Assembly: GCF_052115865.1 (NCBI RefSeq)
Contig: NZ_JBQKME010000007.1
Coordinates: 88,901 to 152,900 of the forward strand
Source of the DNA: Fundicoccus_A sp052115865
GTDB taxonomy: Bacteria; Bacillota; Bacilli; Lactobacillales; Aerococcaceae
Length of the DNA stretch: 64,000 nucleotides
Direction: 5' to 3'
The notes beneath the pieces are model-generated. The model did no database searches, was not told the origin of the DNA, and saw only the letters and a list, made by a program, of their open reading frames with translations. The position numbers and the translations under genes are program-made. Below, one piece after another: positions 36,428 to 45,271 of the stretch. Positions within the stretch are counted from its first letter, which is position 1. Every line of letters starts with the position of its first letter.

Positions 36428-36625
36428 TTTTTTGCCTCCATTCAAATACACTTGTATATTAAATATAGCAAACCTCTTTTGTTTTTACTATAAAGGTGCA
36501 AATATTTAATAAAATTATCAAAATAAATTTATAATTAAATATATTTGAGCAGAAATTATCTATAAAAAGTAATAAAAACTTCATATATTTTTACTTAATC
36601 GTGGAAACTTGACAATATATTTTAT

Positions 36626-36654
36626 TTGCATTTCATTATTTTATTTATTATACT
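36626..36654 (+). promoter_or_regulatory. Promoter of the riboswitch and P-type ATPase gene
   Basis: TTGCAT (36626-36631), 17-base spacer, TATACT (36649-36654). Transcription would begin about 36661, a few bases before the riboswitch. Confidence 0.65.
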
Positions 36655-36673
36655 TACTTTATCATTTATATCC

Positions 36674-36766
36674 ATAAGGGAGTAACTAGAGGTTAGCGCC
36701 TTGTCAGTATCAACAACGTTAAGTAGAATTTCTACTGGTACTGTACTTAAATAGTGAGACTTATGC
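36674..36766 (+). ncRNA. yybP-ykoY (manganese) riboswitch
   Basis: Contains the family signature segments in order: ATAAGGGAGTAACTAGAGG, GCGCCTTGTCAGTATCAACAAC and the closing GTGAGACTTATGCC. The class binds Mn2+ and commonly sits before MntP, YoaB-type or MgtA-type cation exporters. A terminator hairpin overlaps its 3' end, and the gene downstream is a P-type cation ATPase. Confidence 0.8.
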
Positions 36767-36813
36767 CACCAGATTGTTAGCTATTAGCGTTTGGTTAGCA
36801 TAAGTCTTTTTAT
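36757..36813 (+). terminator. Riboswitch-controlled terminator
   Basis: AGACTTATGC pairs perfectly with GCATAAGTCT, followed by TTTTTAT. Its 5' arm overlaps the 3' strand of the riboswitch, so the two folds should exclude each other and read-through would need metal binding. Confidence 0.8.
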
Positions 36814-36859
36814 TTAGCTAAATTTATGAAAACTTTGGATAATTATTTAGGAGGAAAAA

Positions 36860-39571
36860 ATGTCAAAAGAAAATTTTAAACCTTTTACACTGTCGGCAGA
36901 TGAAGTTGTCAGTCATTTAGAAACTGATGTCACCACTGGTTTAAGTGATGCTGAAGTTCAACGTCGTCTTGAAAAGTATGGGCATAATGAATTAATTACT
37001 GAAGAAAAAACAACTCTTCTTCAGAAATTCATTGCTCAATTTAAAGACTTTATGATTATTGTCTTATTAGTTGCTGCTGCTATTTCAGCGGTTATTGGGA
37101 TAATGGAAGGTGAAGGTATTGCCGACGCTATCGTTATCTTAATTGTAGTTACTTTAAATGCATTAATGGGTGTTTTCCAAGAATCTAAGGCAGAAGAAGC
37201 TATTGATGCTTTAAGAGATATGGCATCTCCCGAAGCAAAAGTTCGCCGTAATAATTCAAACACAAGCATTAAAAGTACTGAATTAGTACCGGGTGATATT
37301 GTTTTACTTGAGGCAGGAGATATCGTGCCTGCTGACTTACGTTTAGTAGAAGCCAATTCTTTACAGATTGAAGAAGCTGCCTTAACAGGTGAGTCCGTTG
37401 CTTCTGAAAAAGATATACTAACAATCGAAGATGCCGGGACAGGTATTGGTGACCGTCACAACATGGCCTTTTCAAGTACAAACGTTACTTATGGTCGTGC
37501 ACTAGGGGTTGTAACTGCAACTGGAATGGGCACTGAAGTTGGTAATATCGCCAACATTTTATCTTCGACTGAAAGTCAACAAACACCATTACAACGCGAC
37601 CAAGAAGAATTAGGTAAAAAATTAACTTACTTAATTATCATCATTGCGATTATTACTTTCATCGTGGGACTATATGGACCAAACTCTGGTGAGGCTACTG
37701 TCATTGATATGCTACTTATTTCTATCTCATTAGCGGTTGCTGCAATCCCAGAAGGTTTGCCTGCTATTACAACTATTATCTTATCCATTGGTACACAGAA
37801 AATGGCTGAAAGAAATGCTCTAGTTCGTACATTACCTGCCGTTGAAACATTAGGTTCCACACAAGTTATTTGTTCAGATAAAACAGGGACTTTAACTGTT
37901 AATAAAATGACGATTGAACAAGTATTTTATAATGGAGAATTACATGAAGCATCTGAAGATATTGATTTAAACTCTCCATTATTAAGAGCAATTACTTTTG
38001 CCAATGATGTTTCTACTGATAATTCAGGTAATTTAGTGGGTGACCCAACTGAAATTGCCATGATTAAATACGGTAACGACAAAGGTTTTGATTTAGAAGG
38101 CCAATTAGCTCAAACACCACGTATTGATGAAGTACCATTTGATTCAACACGTAAGCTAATGTCTACCATCCATAAACTAGAAGATGGAAGATTTTTAGTA
38201 GCTGTTAAAGGGGCTCCTGATCAATTAATTAAACGCGCTACGCAATATCAAGATAATGATCAAGTTGTTGCCTTAACTGAAGAACATAGCCAATCAATTT
38301 TACAAGCTAATGAAAATATGGCTCGTAATGCTTTACGTGTTCTAGCCGGTGCTTACAAAATCATTGATTCCTTGCCAGAAAAAGTGGACACTGATACCGT
38401 TGAAAACGACCTAATATTTGCCGGTTTAGTTGGTATGATTGACCCTGAGCGTAAAGAAGCTGGAGATGCGATTAAAGTTGCTCATGACGCTGGTATCCGT
38501 ACCGTTATGATTACTGGAGACCACGCTGTGACAGCTCAAGCAATTGCAGAACGTCTAGGTATCTTAAATCCAAACGAGGACAATGCTTCTCACGTCATCA
38601 CTGGTGCTGATTTAGATAGTATTTCTGATGACGAACTTGCTCGCACAGTATCCAATTATTCGGTTTATGCTCGTGTATCACCTGAACATAAAGTACGTAT
38701 TATTCGTGCATGGCAAGCCAATGATGTTGTTGTTTCCATGACTGGAGATGGTGTTAACGATGCTCCTTCATTAAAACAAGCCGATATCGGTGTTGGTATG
38801 GGTATTACAGGTACTGAAGTTTCTAAAGGGGCTTCAGATATGGTTTTAGCCGATGACAACTTTGAAACAATTGTCGTTGCCGTAGAAGAAGGACGTAAAG
38901 TTTTTGCAAACATTCAAAAAGCTGTTCAATTCTTACTTTCAGCTAATATGGGTGAGGTTTTAACTTTATTCATCGCTACATTTATGGGTTGGACCATTTT
39001 AGAACCTATCCATATCTTATGGATCAACTTAGTAACTGACGTATTCCCAGCTATCGCTCTTGGTATGGAAGACGCTGAAAGTGATTCTATGCGTAAAGCC
39101 CCTAGAACATCTAAAGATAATTTCTTATCATTCGGTATCTTACCAAGTATTATTTACCAAGGTATTATCGAAGGTGGTTTAACGCTATTTGTTTACTGGT
39201 ATGCTCGTTTCCAAATGGGTGTAGACAACAATATGGCAGAAACAATGGCCTTTATTACACTTGGTTTGATTCAATTGTTCCATGCTTACAACGTTAAATC
39301 TACCTTTAAGTCACTATTTAGTAGTAATCCATTCGATAATAAATTCTTGAACTTAGCCTTCTTCGGTTCTGGTGCTTTATTATTAGGAGTTATTTTAATT
39401 CCTGGAATAAATACCTACTTTGATGTAACAGTCCCTACAACTGAAGGATGGTTGGTTTCTCTTCTAGCTGCAGCTAGCATTATTGTCATTGTAGAACTTG
39501 TTAAGTGGATCTTACGTGCAACTGGTGTTGCTGCTCGTTACGAAAAACCAGGTAGCGAAAACATTCAATAA
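36860..39571 (+). CDS. P2-type ATPase, probable Mn2+/Ca2+ exporter
   Basis: 903 residues. N-terminal actuator TGES (LTGESVASEK), membrane motif IPEGLPAI, phosphorylation site DKTGTLT (Asp340), KGAPDQL nucleotide-binding motif, TGDGVNDAPSL hinge and the M6 stretch NLVTDVFPAIALGMED. These fit Ca2+ ATPases of the LMCA/PMR1/PacL type. Because of the upstream Mn riboswitch, it is likely the Mn2+ (or Ca2+/Mn2+) effluxer equivalent to Lactococcus YoaB or pneumococcal MgtA. A GGAGG site stands before the ATG. Confidence 0.9.
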   Translation: MSKENFKPFTLSADEVVSHLETDVTTGLSDAEVQRRLEKYGHNELITEEKTTLLQKFIAQFKDFMIIVLLVAAAISAVIGIMEGEGIADAIVILIVVTLNALMGVFQESKAEEAIDALRDMASPEAKVRRNNSNTSIKSTELVPGDIVLLEAGDIVPADLRLVEANSLQIEEAALTGESVASEKDILTIEDAGTGIGDRHNMAFSSTNVTYGRALGVVTATGMGTEVGNIANILSSTESQQTPLQRDQEELGKKLTYLIIIIAIITFIVGLYGPNSGEATVIDMLLISISLAVAAIPEGLPAITTIILSIGTQKMAERNALVRTLPAVETLGSTQVICSDKTGTLTVNKMTIEQVFYNGELHEASEDIDLNSPLLRAITFANDVSTDNSGNLVGDPTEIAMIKYGNDKGFDLEGQLAQTPRIDEVPFDSTRKLMSTIHKLEDGRFLVAVKGAPDQLIKRATQYQDNDQVVALTEEHSQSILQANENMARNALRVLAGAYKIIDSLPEKVDTDTVENDLIFAGLVGMIDPERKEAGDAIKVAHDAGIRTVMITGDHAVTAQAIAERLGILNPNEDNASHVITGADLDSISDDELARTVSNYSVYARVSPEHKVRIIRAWQANDVVVSMTGDGVNDAPSLKQADIGVGMGITGTEVSKGASDMVLADDNFETIVVAVEEGRKVFANIQKAVQFLLSANMGEVLTLFIATFMGWTILEPIHILWINLVTDVFPAIALGMEDAESDSMRKAPRTSKDNFLSFGILPSIIYQGIIEGGLTLFVYWYARFQMGVDNNMAETMAFITLGLIQLFHAYNVKSTFKSLFSSNPFDNKFLNLAFFGSGALLLGVILIPGINTYFDVTVPTTEGWLVSLLAAASIIVIVELVKWILRATGVAARYEKPGSENIQ

Positions 39572-39586
39572 TCTTAATAAAAACAA

Positions 39587-39629
39587 AAACTTCTTTTCTC
39601 AAAAATACACTGAGAAAAGAAGTTTTTTT
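39587..39629. terminator. Bidirectional terminator between ATPase and MarR genes
   Basis: Perfect AACTTCTTTTCTC / GAGAAAAGAAGTT stem, 11-base loop, T tract to the right and A tract to the left; genes converge on it. Confidence 0.9.
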
Positions 39630-39631
39630 GT

Positions 39632-40213
39632 TTATAGATCTTGATTTTGTTCTAAAATTTCATGGTAGGATTCGCAAATTGCAAAAAAAGCTGCCATTTC
39701 AACTGGAGTGAATTTCTTAAATAACTTTTTATGGGTCTTTACGATATCCACATTATCATATCTACTGTGTGCAAGAGCAGTTTGCTCTCCTAGTTCAGTT
39801 AATGATAAGTGGTATGATTTACGGTCTTCAGGATTTACAGACCGTTCAACCAATTGCTTACTCTCCAGTTTACTAATAATTTGAGATATTGCACTACGCG
39901 TTCTTTTCCACTTATCAGCCAAAGCAGAAGCGGTCTGATCTTCAACACTCATGATGTCTTGCAAAATGTGGGCTTCAATCATCGTTAACTCGATCCCGGT
40001 CCCATAGTCTTTACCAACAGAAAAATATTTAGAGTAAGATAAAATTAAATCATACATTGGCTGCATAATACTATCTAATTTTTTGTATCTTTCAATTGTT
40101 TTCTCCATATCTTCATCTTCTGGTACCCAAGTAGAAATCACTTCATTTTCGTAGACTTCTAGTTGGTCTTTATATTTCTGTATGTCGATACTTCCATGTA
40201 AATTTTCAGTCAT
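39632..40213 (-). CDS. MarR-family regulator
   Basis: 193 residues. Winged helix in the middle: MIEAHILQDIMSVEDQTASALADKWKRTRSAISQIISKLESKQLVERSVNPEDRKSYHLSLTE pattern, with a DRK wing. Longer than most MarR proteins because of an N-terminal helix. Start at ATG 40213 with AAGGA 10 bases before; the in-frame GTG at 40222 abuts the ribosome site. It is monocistronic, and no divergent target is adjacent apart from tRNA-Thr, so its regulon is unknown. Confidence 0.8.
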   Translation of the reverse strand: MTENLHGSIDIQKYKDQLEVYENEVISTWVPEDEDMEKTIERYKKLDSIMQPMYDLILSYSKYFSVGKDYGTGIELTMIEAHILQDIMSVEDQTASALADKWKRTRSAISQIISKLESKQLVERSVNPEDRKSYHLSLTELGEQTALAHSRYDNVDIVKTHKKLFKKFTPVEMAAFFAICESYHEILEQNQDL

Positions 40214-40367
40214 AGTTATCACATCCTTACTTTATTCAGATTTTCCATTTTATGATAGCAAATTGATGACTGAGAAACGGATTGTTTTTCTATAAACTTT
40301 ATTAATGATTCGGCTTTACAAATCACTTTTTCAGGAATATAATATCTTTTATAACAAATTTATCCAA

Positions 40368-40440
40368 GCCGGATTAGCTCAGCTGGTAGAGCATCGCACT
40401 CGTAACGCGGAGGTCACAGGTTCAAATCCTGCATCCGGCA
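40368..40440 (+). tRNA. tRNA-Thr (anticodon CGT)
   Basis: 73 bases with a full acceptor stem GCCGGAT/ATCCGGC, D-loop AGCTGGTA, anticodon loop CTCGTAA and T-loop TTCAAAT. The anticodon stem has one A-C mismatch next to the loop. It lies alone, 5' of a strong terminator (40454-40494). Confidence 0.9.
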
Positions 40441-40453
40441 TTTAATACGTTTA

Positions 40454-40494
40454 AAAAATCCACACTATTCATTTTATTGATAGTGTGGATTTTG
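40454..40494. terminator. Terminator after tRNA-Thr
   Basis: AAATCCACACTAT(T) / (G)ATAGTGTGGATTT stem with a short T-rich loop and T tail; it probably also ends minus-strand transcripts of the ridA operon. Confidence 0.85.
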
Positions 40495-40524
40495 TCTATC
40501 TGAAAGTTATTTATTTATGAAAGA

Positions 40525-40896
40525 TTAATTTCTTACTGCTATAACTTCAATTTCCACAAGCCCACCTAAAGGCAGATCTTTGACTGCAAAAGCTGAACGA
40601 GCTGGGAAAGGTTCGTTAAAGTATTGGCTATACACTTCATTTACCGCTTGGAAATCAGCGATGTCATCTAAAAGAACAAGTGTTTTAACGACGTTTTCTA
40701 AACCTAAGCCTGCTTCTTCCAATACAGCTTTTATATTTTTAAAGGAATTATGCGCTTGTTCAACGACATTGTCTGCCATTTTGCCATCGGGAGTCATTCC
40801 TAATTGGCCTGATAAGAAGACAATATTTCCGGTATCAATAGCTTGTGAGTAAGGTCCCACAGCTTGTGGTGCGTTATTCGTTTGAATTTTTTTCAT
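40525..40896 (-). CDS. ridA: RidA-family enamine/imine deaminase
   Basis: 123 residues, the usual size. Motifs YSQAIDTGNIVFLSGQLGMTP, VVKTLVLL and the C-terminal FPARSAFAVKDLPLGGLVEIEVIAV include the substrate-binding Arg (PARSA) and Glu (VEIE). RidA hydrolyses reactive 2-aminoacrylate-type enamines to keto acids. It lies downstream of a C-S lyase gene whose reaction makes aminoacrylate, a sensible pairing. It is separated from that gene by the decayed YfcC carrier and the amidohydrolase gene. Confidence 0.9.
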   Translation of the reverse strand: MKKIQTNNAPQAVGPYSQAIDTGNIVFLSGQLGMTPDGKMADNVVEQAHNSFKNIKAVLEEAGLGLENVVKTLVLLDDIADFQAVNEVYSQYFNEPFPARSAFAVKDLPLGGLVEIEVIAVRN

Positions 40897-40946
40897 AAAT
40901 TTATCCTTTCAATTTAACAAGAGTGACAATTTTATGCCCAATTAAG

Positions 40947-41932
40947 TCACGTTAATATATATAATATTATAGCTGCTACTACCATAAATACAACTATAAT
41001 CGGTGTTACCCAGCGAAACCAATGAAGCCCATTGCACTAATTCCTTTTGCTACAGAATTACCGATATCATTCATAGACATTCCACTAGTAATACCCATTA
41101 GCATCGCTGCTACTAAGTTTGCTCCCGTCATTACCGCTAAGACACTACCTTCTCCAGTAATACCGTAGTATACGATTACTAAGAATTACCCAATAAATAG
41201 CGCTAGTGTTAAGATTGTTCTCCAGCTAAGGTCAGTGTTAGCATTGATATTCTGATCGTCTGCATTAGATTTAGTAAAATCACCAACTACAGCATACATA
41301 AGAGATTTTTCTGGATCTGCTTGGATTTTCTTAACATAGCGCAATAAGTAGAATAGTCCAATTAACATGAATACATTCATAATTAAAAGACGAACAAAAA
41401 ATCCAGAATAAGCTGAACGCCTGCTAACATTTGCGGAACGACCGCTGTATTTGGTCCTGTACCAAATACAATCATAGAAGGGAATAAAGTAATACCTAAA
41501 GCTACAATCGGATCTAGTTTTAGTCGTTTAGAAAATAGCACACCAATCGGAACCATCGCAACTAAAGCATCTGAACCAGCAAACCCACCGATATAAGTTA
41601 ATAATACGAATAAGATGGTAATTAAAGGAACGACACTCGATCCTTCTAGTTTTGCTACAGCTCAGTCAAGCACATCAGTTGCCATTACTGAAAAGATAAC
41701 AGCTGCCTAACTAATTAATCCGTCCATTAAGAGCATCAACATATCTAAAATACTTACTGGTGTCTGCTCATCTAAATAACTAAACTGATCATCGGTTAAA
41801 ATATTTCCAGCAGTATCTCTAGCGTATTGTCCTGCTGGTATGATATATGTTAAAAGCGTCACTACTAATAAAAGACCAACCATTATCCACTATAGGTGAG
41901 GTATGGTAATTTTTTTGTTTTGTTTGAGTCAT
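40947..41932 (-). pseudogene. YfcC-family membrane carrier, decayed
   Basis: A continuous homologue can be traced from ATG 41932 (MTQTK...) to TGA 40947. Recognisable parts include IPAGQYARDTAGNILTDDQF, TYIGGFAGSDALVAMVPIGV, TGPNTAVVPQMLAGV, LLRYVKKIQADPEKSLMYAV and the end RWVTPIIVVFMVVAA. It carries several lesions: stops near 41890, 41706, 41662 and 41186, and frameshifts near 41415 and 41018 plus one near the N-terminus. YfcC-type carriers move amino-acid-like or dicarboxylate substrates. It stands between the amidohydrolase and ridA genes, so the locus has lost its own importer. Confidence 0.85.
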
Positions 41933-41958
41933 CGATTTCTTCTACCTATCCTAGGTTC

Positions 41959-43170
41959 TTAGTTTGCTAAATAGTCAGCAGTGAATTTAACCATTGTTCC
42001 AATAGCATATTTTAATGAAGCATCATCCATATCGAAGTAGTCATTATGGTGTTCTGCCCCACTACCTAGTTCCTCATTTTTGATTCCAACGAATGAGAAT
42101 ACAGAAGGTGCAATTTTGCTATAGTGTGAAAATGTCTCAGAAGCATACCATTTTACATCTTCAGCAAAGCTTCCAGGGAATAACTCTTCAACACCTGATC
42201 TGACTTGTAACGCCAACGCTTCATCATTTAGAACCGGAACAGTTTGTGGGCCTGATACTTTTTCTTCATTAATTGTACAATTGTGTACTGCAGCTACACC
42301 ATTTGCAATTCGCATTAGCATCTCATAGGCTTTAGTACCTTCTTCAACGTTGAAGTAACGTAACGATCCAGCAATCTTCGCTTTATCAGCAAAAACATTA
42401 TTTGCTGTACCAGCATTGAATTGAGTAATACCTAATGTAACAGTTTCTTCAACATTTAATTGGTTATTCCATGCTGTACTTATACTATTTAAAATATCAA
42501 CCCCAGCAAACAATGGGTTAATAGATAAGTCAGGTCTTGACCCGTGTCCACCTTTTCCAATGATTTCAAAATCAATTACAGCAACTGCAGCCATTACTGG
42601 TCCAACGTTAGCTGATACTTTACCAACGTCTAAGAATGACGCTAAGTGGTTACCATAGATAGCATCAATTCCACGACCTTCTAAATGCTTAAGCATAGCT
42701 GCAATACCTGTACCAATTTCTTCACCTTCTTCAAAGATAAAGATAATTTTTCCAGATAATTGATCTTCAATTTCTTTAATAATTTTTGCTGTATAAAGTA
42801 ATGTTGTCATATGTCCGTCATGACCACAAGCGTGCATTGCACCATCGTTTTCAGAACGTACTAGACGTTTTTGAGCTAAGTTATCTTCTGTTTCTTGAAC
42901 TGGTAAAGCATCAATATCGGTACGTAAACCAATTGTTTTACCTGGTCGGCCAGTGTCTAATGTTGCTGTAAATCCTGTTCCCCCACTTCTTTCGTCTCTT
43001 GCAACTTCTTCAATTTCATAACCTAAATTCGTCATGAATTCTTTAAGATATTTACTTGTTTCAAATTCTTTACCTGATAATTCTGGGTATTTGTGTAAGT
43101 GATGACGAATTTCAACTGCTTCATCATTATATTGATCTACTAATTTTAAAATTGTTTCATTTAAGCTCAT
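41959..43170 (-). CDS. M20-family amidohydrolase (aminoacylase/hippurate hydrolase type)
   Basis: 403 residues. Metal-binding motifs HACGHDGHM, FEEGEEIGTG, HLASFL, SVFSFVGI and a terminal HHNDYF; lid domain between. M20D enzymes hydrolyse N-acyl amino acids such as acyl-Cys conjugates, hippurate or N-acetyl-diaminopimelate. It is 28 bases after the PatB-like gene and beside the YfcC pseudogene. Context suggests deacylation of N-acyl-cysteine S-conjugates before C-S cleavage, but exact substrate is inferred. Confidence 0.88.
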   Translation of the reverse strand: MSLNETILKLVDQYNDEAVEIRHHLHKYPELSGKEFETSKYLKEFMTNLGYEIEEVARDERSGGTGFTATLDTGRPGKTIGLRTDIDALPVQETEDNLAQKRLVRSENDGAMHACGHDGHMTTLLYTAKIIKEIEDQLSGKIIFIFEEGEEIGTGIAAMLKHLEGRGIDAIYGNHLASFLDVGKVSANVGPVMAAVAVIDFEIIGKGGHGSRPDLSINPLFAGVDILNSISTAWNNQLNVEETVTLGITQFNAGTANNVFADKAKIAGSLRYFNVEEGTKAYEMLMRIANGVAAVHNCTINEEKVSGPQTVPVLNDEALALQVRSGVEELFPGSFAEDVKWYASETFSHYSKIAPSVFSFVGIKNEELGSGAEHHNDYFDMDDASLKYAIGTMVKFTADYLAN

Positions 43171-43197
43171 TTTATGGTTCCTTTTTGTTTGTATTAT

Positions 43198-44364
43198 TTA
43201 TTTAAATGTCTTAACAATACGATTGATTGCTTCTTCTAAAGTTGAACGTGAGCATGCTAAGTTAAAGCGCATGTAACCTTCCCCTTCATCTCCAAACCAA
43301 TGACCACTATCTAAACCAACTTTTGCTTCATGAACCATTTTGTGATCTAACTCTTCTCTTGTTAAACCAAATTTACTAAAGTCAGCAAATGCTAAATAAG
43401 TTGCTTCTAATTTTAATACATCAACTCTTAATTCTGCTCCTAATCTTTCTTTTAAATACTCATAGTTAGCATAGATATATTTGATTAACTCATCTAGCCA
43501 TTCTTCAGAATCGTTATATGCAGCTATTACTGCTGCTAGAGAATATGGGTTATGAATTCCAATACCTAATTGCTCAATTGTACGACTAAATGGATGACGT
43601 AATTTATCATCTGGAATAACGATTCCTGACCATTGTGTTCCAGCTAAGTTAAATGTTTTACTTGGTGAAATACATGTAATAACTTTATCTGAATAATCTT
43701 TTCCTAAATTACCTACAGTAGTATATTCTACCCCTGGCATAATAAGGTCACCGTGAATTTCATCGACAATGACTAATAAATCATTTTCAAAAGCAATATC
43801 TAGCATACGTTTTAATTCATCTGCTTTATATACTTTACTTAGTGGATTATGTGGTGAACAAAGGATAAACATGGTTGTGTTAGGATCTTTGGCTTTTTCT
43901 TCAAAGTCAGAAAAGTCAACTTCAAAGTCATGACCATTTTTAACTAAACTGCTTGAAACAACTTTACGACCATTATTTACAATTGCATTGGTAAATGGAT
44001 AGTAAACTGGACGTTGGATTAAAACTCCATCTCCTGGTCTTGTAAAGGTTTGAACTGCCAAATTAAGGGCAAAAACAATTCCTTGTGTATTGACAACTGT
44101 TTTATAATCTAAATCCCAATTATGACGGCGTGACATCCAATTAGCTAACGCTTTATTAGCTTCGTCTGTACCAGAATATCCGATAATGCCATGATCAACG
44201 ACCTTTTGTAGAGCTTCTGTAATAGCAGGTGCTATTTTGAAATCCATATCTGCTACCCATAATGGTAAAACGTCTTTACTACCAAAGGTTGCCTGAAGCG
44301 ATTCATCATCCCATTTCATGGACATAGTACCTTTTCTGTCTATAAATTCATCAAAATTGTACAT
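43198..44364 (-). CDS. PatB/MalY-like PLP-dependent C-S lyase (aminotransferase fold)
   Basis: 388 residues. Class I/II fold with VVADMDFK-like N-terminus (LWVADMDFKIAPAI), YPFTNAIVNNGR, CSPHNPLSK, VDEIHGDLIMPG and the PLP-lysine segment SPSKTFNLAGTQWS, which is the cystathionine beta-lyase PatB/MalY pattern. It cleaves cysteine S-conjugates to thiol, pyruvate and ammonia via aminoacrylate. First gene of a four-gene minus-strand operon. RBS GAGGAG lies 8-10 bases upstream of ATG 44364. Confidence 0.9.
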   Translation of the reverse strand: MYNFDEFIDRKGTMSMKWDDESLQATFGSKDVLPLWVADMDFKIAPAITEALQKVVDHGIIGYSGTDEANKALANWMSRRHNWDLDYKTVVNTQGIVFALNLAVQTFTRPGDGVLIQRPVYYPFTNAIVNNGRKVVSSSLVKNGHDFEVDFSDFEEKAKDPNTTMFILCSPHNPLSKVYKADELKRMLDIAFENDLLVIVDEIHGDLIMPGVEYTTVGNLGKDYSDKVITCISPSKTFNLAGTQWSGIVIPDDKLRHPFSRTIEQLGIGIHNPYSLAAVIAAYNDSEEWLDELIKYIYANYEYLKERLGAELRVDVLKLEATYLAFADFSKFGLTREELDHKMVHEAKVGLDSGHWFGDEGEGYMRFNLACSRSTLEEAINRIVKTFK

Positions 44365-44603
44365 TCAAATTTTCTCCTCTTTAATTTATATATATTTTCG
44401 AACAATATTAGTTAAGACGTTTAATTGTTCAGTAGCTTAACTAATGAAAATATAACACAAATATTTTGCACTTACAACCTCTTACATAACATTTTTTTAT
44501 AAATATTGATGAAAATTAATGAAAACAAATAAGCACAAAGTTTGAAGCAATAAAATTCTTTTTCGATTTAAAATCTAAAATTATATTTCGTTTTCGAAAT
44601 AGA
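44365..44603. other. Gene-free divergent promoter region with overlapping inverted repeats
   Basis: Between the patB-like gene (minus) and FMN-reductase gene (plus). It holds TTAGTTAAG / CTTAACTAA (44408-44416 with 44436-44444) and GAACAAT / ATTGTTC (44400-44406 with 44424-44430), which interlock. A candidate minus-strand promoter, TTGTAA with 16-base spacer and TTATAT, ends close to the first repeat, so these may be operators. Confidence 0.5.
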
Positions 44604-44632
44604 TTGACATTCAAATGTACGTTTGATAATAT
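44604..44632 (+). promoter_or_regulatory. Promoter of the FMN reductase gene with operator in the spacer
   Basis: TTGACA (44604-44609), 17-base spacer, TAATAT (44627-44632). The spacer is almost filled by the palindrome TCAAATGTACGTTTGA (44611-44626; one pair mismatched). A related TTCATTTGAA lies downstream at 44643-44652. Confidence 0.75.
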
Positions 44633-44685
44633 AATTATAGAGTTCATTTGAATGATAAAAAATTATTTATACGGAGGTATTTATT

Positions 44686-45213
44686 ATGAAGTTTGGTATT
44701 ATTTTAGGTTCTACTCGTGAAGGTCGTGTAAGTCCACAAGTTGGGGAATATATTTATAACATTGCAGCGCAACGCGAAGATCACTCATTTGAAATTGTGG
44801 ATATTGCTGATTACAATTTGCCGTTTATAGGTACTGGCGAAGCAAATCCAGCTTGGAATGCAAAAATTGATGAATTAGATGGTTACATCTTTATCGTACA
44901 AGAATATAACCATGCTTTATCGGCGGCATTGAAAAATGCACTCGATAGTGCCCGTTCTGAGTGGTTTAATAAAGCTGCTGGGATTGTTTCATATGGTTCA
45001 GGTAGCGGAATTCGTGCTGCAGAACAAGTTCGTCAAATTTTAGGTGAGCAATATGTTGCGGATGTTAGAACGAACCCTGCTTTCAACTTATTCACTGACT
45101 TTGAAAACTTCACTAATTTCAAACCTGGCGCACATATGGAAGCTGGCGTAAATGATATGTTAGATGAATTAATTTTATGGTCAATGGCTTTTGAAACCAT
45201 CCGTTATAAATAA
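44686..45213 (+). CDS. NAD(P)H-dependent FMN reductase
   Basis: 175 residues, flavodoxin-like. The FMN-binding loop GSTREGRVSPQV and the QEYNHALSAALKNALD motif (with Asn-His) are characteristic of the SsuE/azoreductase-like reductase family; YGSGSGIRAAEQ forms the second flavin loop. It reduces FMN or quinone/azo acceptors using NAD(P)H. AGGAGG-like site GGAGGT is 8 bases before the ATG. Strong promoter with an operator-like spacer suggests tight repression, perhaps by a redox or electrophile-sensing regulator. Confidence 0.88.
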   Translation: MKFGIILGSTREGRVSPQVGEYIYNIAAQREDHSFEIVDIADYNLPFIGTGEANPAWNAKIDELDGYIFIVQEYNHALSAALKNALDSARSEWFNKAAGIVSYGSGSGIRAAEQVRQILGEQYVADVRTNPAFNLFTDFENFTNFKPGAHMEAGVNDMLDELILWSMAFETIRYK

Positions 45214-45222
45214 TTAAACAGC

Positions 45223-45267
45223 AAAAAATCGTAAGTGCCTAATACTATACAAGCACTTACGATTTTT
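45223..45267. terminator. Bidirectional terminator
   Basis: Perfect AAAAATCGTAAGTGC / GCACTTACGATTTTT stem with a 14-base loop; genes converge on it from both sides. Confidence 0.9.
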
Positions 45268-45271
45268 ATTA

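Noticed and set aside
44400..44444. H-type pseudoknot riboswitch
   Set aside because: The one-base connecting loop cannot span a 9-pair stem, so both stems cannot coexist; reported only as alternative repeats.
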